In this document: positions 61,702 through 64,000 of the stretch, in pieces | Position numbering within the stretch: the stretch's first letter is position 1 | How the letters are laid out: the number at the start of each line of letters is the position of its first letter | From: Diphasiastrum complanatum | Taxonomy: Eukaryota; Streptophyta; Lycopodiopsida; Lycopodiales; Lycopodiaceae | DNA: 64,000 nt | Assembly (NCBI GenBank): GCA_029204225.1 | Contig: CM055110.1 | Span: forward strand, 39,559,515 to 39,623,514 | Direction: 5' to 3' | Notes under the pieces: model-generated | Seen by the model: the letters and a program-made list of their open reading frames with translations, nothing else | Databases searched by the model: none | What the model was told of the DNA's origin: nothing | Made by a program: the position numbers and the translations under genes

Positions 61702-62383
61702 CCGAATTTGATTTTCGCATTGTGGTTCAAGTAGGAAAATAATATTATCTAGTCGACCATGTTTCAAGAATTGAATTAGTGCCTATTAATACTGAAGTGG
61801 ATGATGAACTAATAGACGCTGCATATATTGTTGAATATCTTATACTTGGCCAACCCAATGATTCCTTGACAAAAGTACAAAAGAGACAATTAACTCATAA
61901 GGCACAACCTTATCAATTGATTGCTGGACAATTGTATCGTCGAGGAATGGATGATATTTTACAAAGAATAAAGTACCTGAACTTATCATGCTTTCTCATG
62001 ATGGCATGGGCAGAGGACATTTTTCAACATATATCATTGTTCAAAAACTTTTACAATCAGGATGTTGGTGGCCTACACTTTGCAAAGATACAAAAGATTA
62101 TATTCAGCCATGCGATGTTTGTCAATGAGCATGTTGTCCTACTTGACAGAATTATGAAGTACTTTTACATCCAATTTTATCGCAAGCATCGTTCGAGAAA
62201 TGGGGCCTCGACTGTGTTGGTCCTATTCATCCTGCGACAAGAGGATCTTAGGCCAGATATATCATTGTTGCAACTGATTATATGACCAAATGGGTTGAAG
62301 CGAAAGTAGTTCGAGTTGAAGATGCAAAATCAATGGCCAATTTCCTCTATGAAAACGTTATTACTAGATTTGGATGTCCTATC
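61702..62383 (+). pseudogene. Ty3/gypsy RNase H end and integrase fragment
   Basis: Plus strand. Starts with the RNase H tail (EFDFRIVVQVGK, stop, then LVDHVSRIE) and the linker SLTKVQKRQLTHKAQPYQL, GQLYRRGMDDIL. Then, in shifting frames, it gives the integrase zinc domain (GHFSTYI, QPCDVC) and catalytic core (FEKWGLD, ATDYMTKWVEAK, ITRFGCP). There are at least two frameshifts and several stops. It is truncated at 62384 by a copia LTR, with CTATC (62379-62383) as the presumed left target duplication. Confidence 0.8.
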
Positions 62384-62866
62384 TGTTAAGAATCAGATTT
62401 GATCTGATATGTTTTTATTGTAAGCTCAAGTTGCAGTATTGTAGTTAACTGTATATATCTTCAGTTAATTAGGATTTACAGTTTCTTGGTTGTTCAGGAT
62501 GTGACCCATTATTGTCACATCAGTCGGGCACTGATCCCGTAGCTGGCTACTTGGGTTAGCCGAGTAGCCACACATAGGATAAATTAGCCTGTACATAGTT
62601 ATATACAGTGTATGCTATACTTAGGGGCATATCCCAAGTTTGTCTGTCAAATTTGGCCATATTGGGCCTGACCTTAGTTTGACAGGTGGTAGGCCAATTT
62701 TAGGACACCTGCCTTTTCATGCAGTTTGTCAATACTCTATATGTACAATGTTTCTTTGTAATCTAATAGCTTTTGGTGTGCCATCTTTGAGAGCTTGTGA
62801 GGAGTGTCTATGGTGATCGATTGATGTGATATGCATACTGCACTAGATGCTAACAGAATTTTAACA
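62384..62866 (+). repeat. 5' LTR of a further copia element (G)
   Basis: 483 bp with perfect inverted ends TGTTAA...TTAACA, followed at once by a primer-binding site. The rest of the element extends beyond the window. Confidence 0.8.
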
Positions 62867-62879
62867 TGGTATCAGAGCG
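62867..62879 (+). promoter_or_regulatory. primer-binding site of copia G
   Basis: TGGTATCAGAGCG, initiator-Met tRNA type, directly after the LTR. Confidence 0.85.
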
Positions 62880-64000
62880 TCAGCGTGTTGCAAGTATGCA
62901 CAATCCGGTGGAGCTATGGGATAGCGTCTTTCACCAAGAGAAATAGCACTTAGAGCGTCTTAGGAGAGAGGACTCCATACAGGGTATCGGCAGTCTGGAT
63001 GCTAGGAGACAGCAAAGTTCCTTCGATCGGAGCTTTGGGAAAGATCAGAATGATCATCGTAAGTGGATTCCGGGAAGGATTCATGAAAGATCTTGCAATG
63101 CGATGGTTTCGAAAAAATTATTGGTGTTGGCTACATTACTCACTGTGTGGACAGCCATTTGGTGCAACGGGGCTTGCATGAGAATGCAAAGAGCAGTGAT
63201 GGAGAGCCATGGCAATTTTACAAGGTCGAATTAGGTGGAAATCGGTGGAAATTTCAGAAATTTTCAATTTTGTGGGGTGTTGATGGTTTGATGAAAAAAT
63301 CAGCTTGTTCGGCGTCGATATCGCACCAATTGGAAAACCGTAAATTGCATCAAAACACTAGAGGTAGGGCAACCTCAGTGAGAAAGAGAACTGCAAGTGA
63401 AAGCCCAGAGAAAGACTGAACAAAGCCCAAGAATCATCCATTACTTCTTGAGCCAGGGTTTCAGGAGAGAAAATCTTTAATATTTCTTTGTAGGAGATGT
63501 TTTGTTGTACTATAACATGCTACAGTATGGTGCCTTGGTTCAAAAAATGTGGCTGCTAATGGCCGTAGAGGGTCGTGAAGAGATCAACAAGTTCTAGCAG
63601 ATCTAAGTGGGCGATCATAGCAACAAGAAACCCTGGCAATGCTTGAAGAGAAACAGCAAAGGAGAGAGATAACTCGCGGACAGTCGCGCGCGTAGCCGAG
63701 ATGGAGTGTTAGCGTATGAAAGGGTGCACCGTCTTGAAGACCTAGTTTCAGCCCACAGGTGCAAGGAAACCCGTAGGATGGAGTCCTACAAAGATCAACG
63801 GCCAAGATGAATTGTTTGGGAAACGATATGGACCACAAGATGGAAGATGGTCGTTGGATGGAAGGTGAAGGGGCCTGAAGAGCAAGGCACCCTTCTCTTC
63901 ATTAAAAATTTTCACTCTGAATTAAGTGAAGGGACCCGAAGTTCAAAATGAACTTCACCTCATTAAAAATATTTATCATGAAGAATCAGTTCAATTTTGC
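62880..64000 (+). other. leader or internal region of copia G
   Basis: No gag motif was recognised in the 1.1 kb to the window edge. Short frames (62999-63419) overlap without domain features. The long leader may precede gag outside the window, or the element may be non-autonomous. Confidence 0.4.

Overview
The window is nuclear DNA from a land plant. It is AT-rich and consists almost entirely of transposable elements. Ty1/copia elements primed by initiator-Met tRNA (TGGTATCAGAGC-type sites), fragments of Ty3/gypsy and CACTA (En/Spm) elements, a plant DUF506/PDDEXK_6 gene and long GA/CT microsatellites all point to a plant. I cannot name the species. I see no expressed host gene that is clearly intact, and no tRNA, rRNA, operon or CRISPR array.

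Layout. 1-2754: 5' part of a copia element (A, minus strand). 3912-12225: an 8.3 kb element (Element 1) with 37-bp terminal inverted repeats. It carries a decayed transposase-like gene, an unknown 328-codon gene, a histone H3-like gene with a genuine H3 tail motif and an H3 fold separated by a long low-complexity linker, and an unknown three-exon gene X1. 12226-16465: gypsy and copia remnants. 16466-21661: deleted copia element B. 23695-24601: second gene X copy (X2), cut off by the young intact copia element D (24691-31121, target duplication TATCA, LTRs differing at one of 655 positions). 31122-37086: foldbacks, a mini-CACTA terminus, a stray Element-1-type end and a CACTA transposase fragment. 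37087-54501: Element 2, bounded by inverted ends of the same family as Element 1. It holds a DUF506 gene copy, huge CT/GA repeats, gene X3 next to an inverted duplication of its own 3' end, a gypsy RT fragment, and copia element C (47447-53673, target duplication GGGAG) nested in an older copia leader. 54502-64000: gypsy gag, 4 kb of AT-rich relic sequence, a solo LTR of family B (target duplication AGGTT), a gypsy RNase H-integrase fragment, and the start of another copia element (LTR 62384-62866).

How the pieces relate. The part with most to offer is the Element 1/Element 2 family. Its ends share a conserved hairpin-forming terminus, and two of its members carry gene X. Element 1 adds a histone H3-like protein and an unknown acidic protein, each with a TATA box about 125 bp before its ATG. 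Several cargo genes keep one reading frame over about 1 kb, interrupted only by stops that single C-to-T changes could produce. That pattern suggests cytosine methylation followed by deamination of genes that were until recently functional.

All family assignments come from reading motifs by eye; no database search was run.
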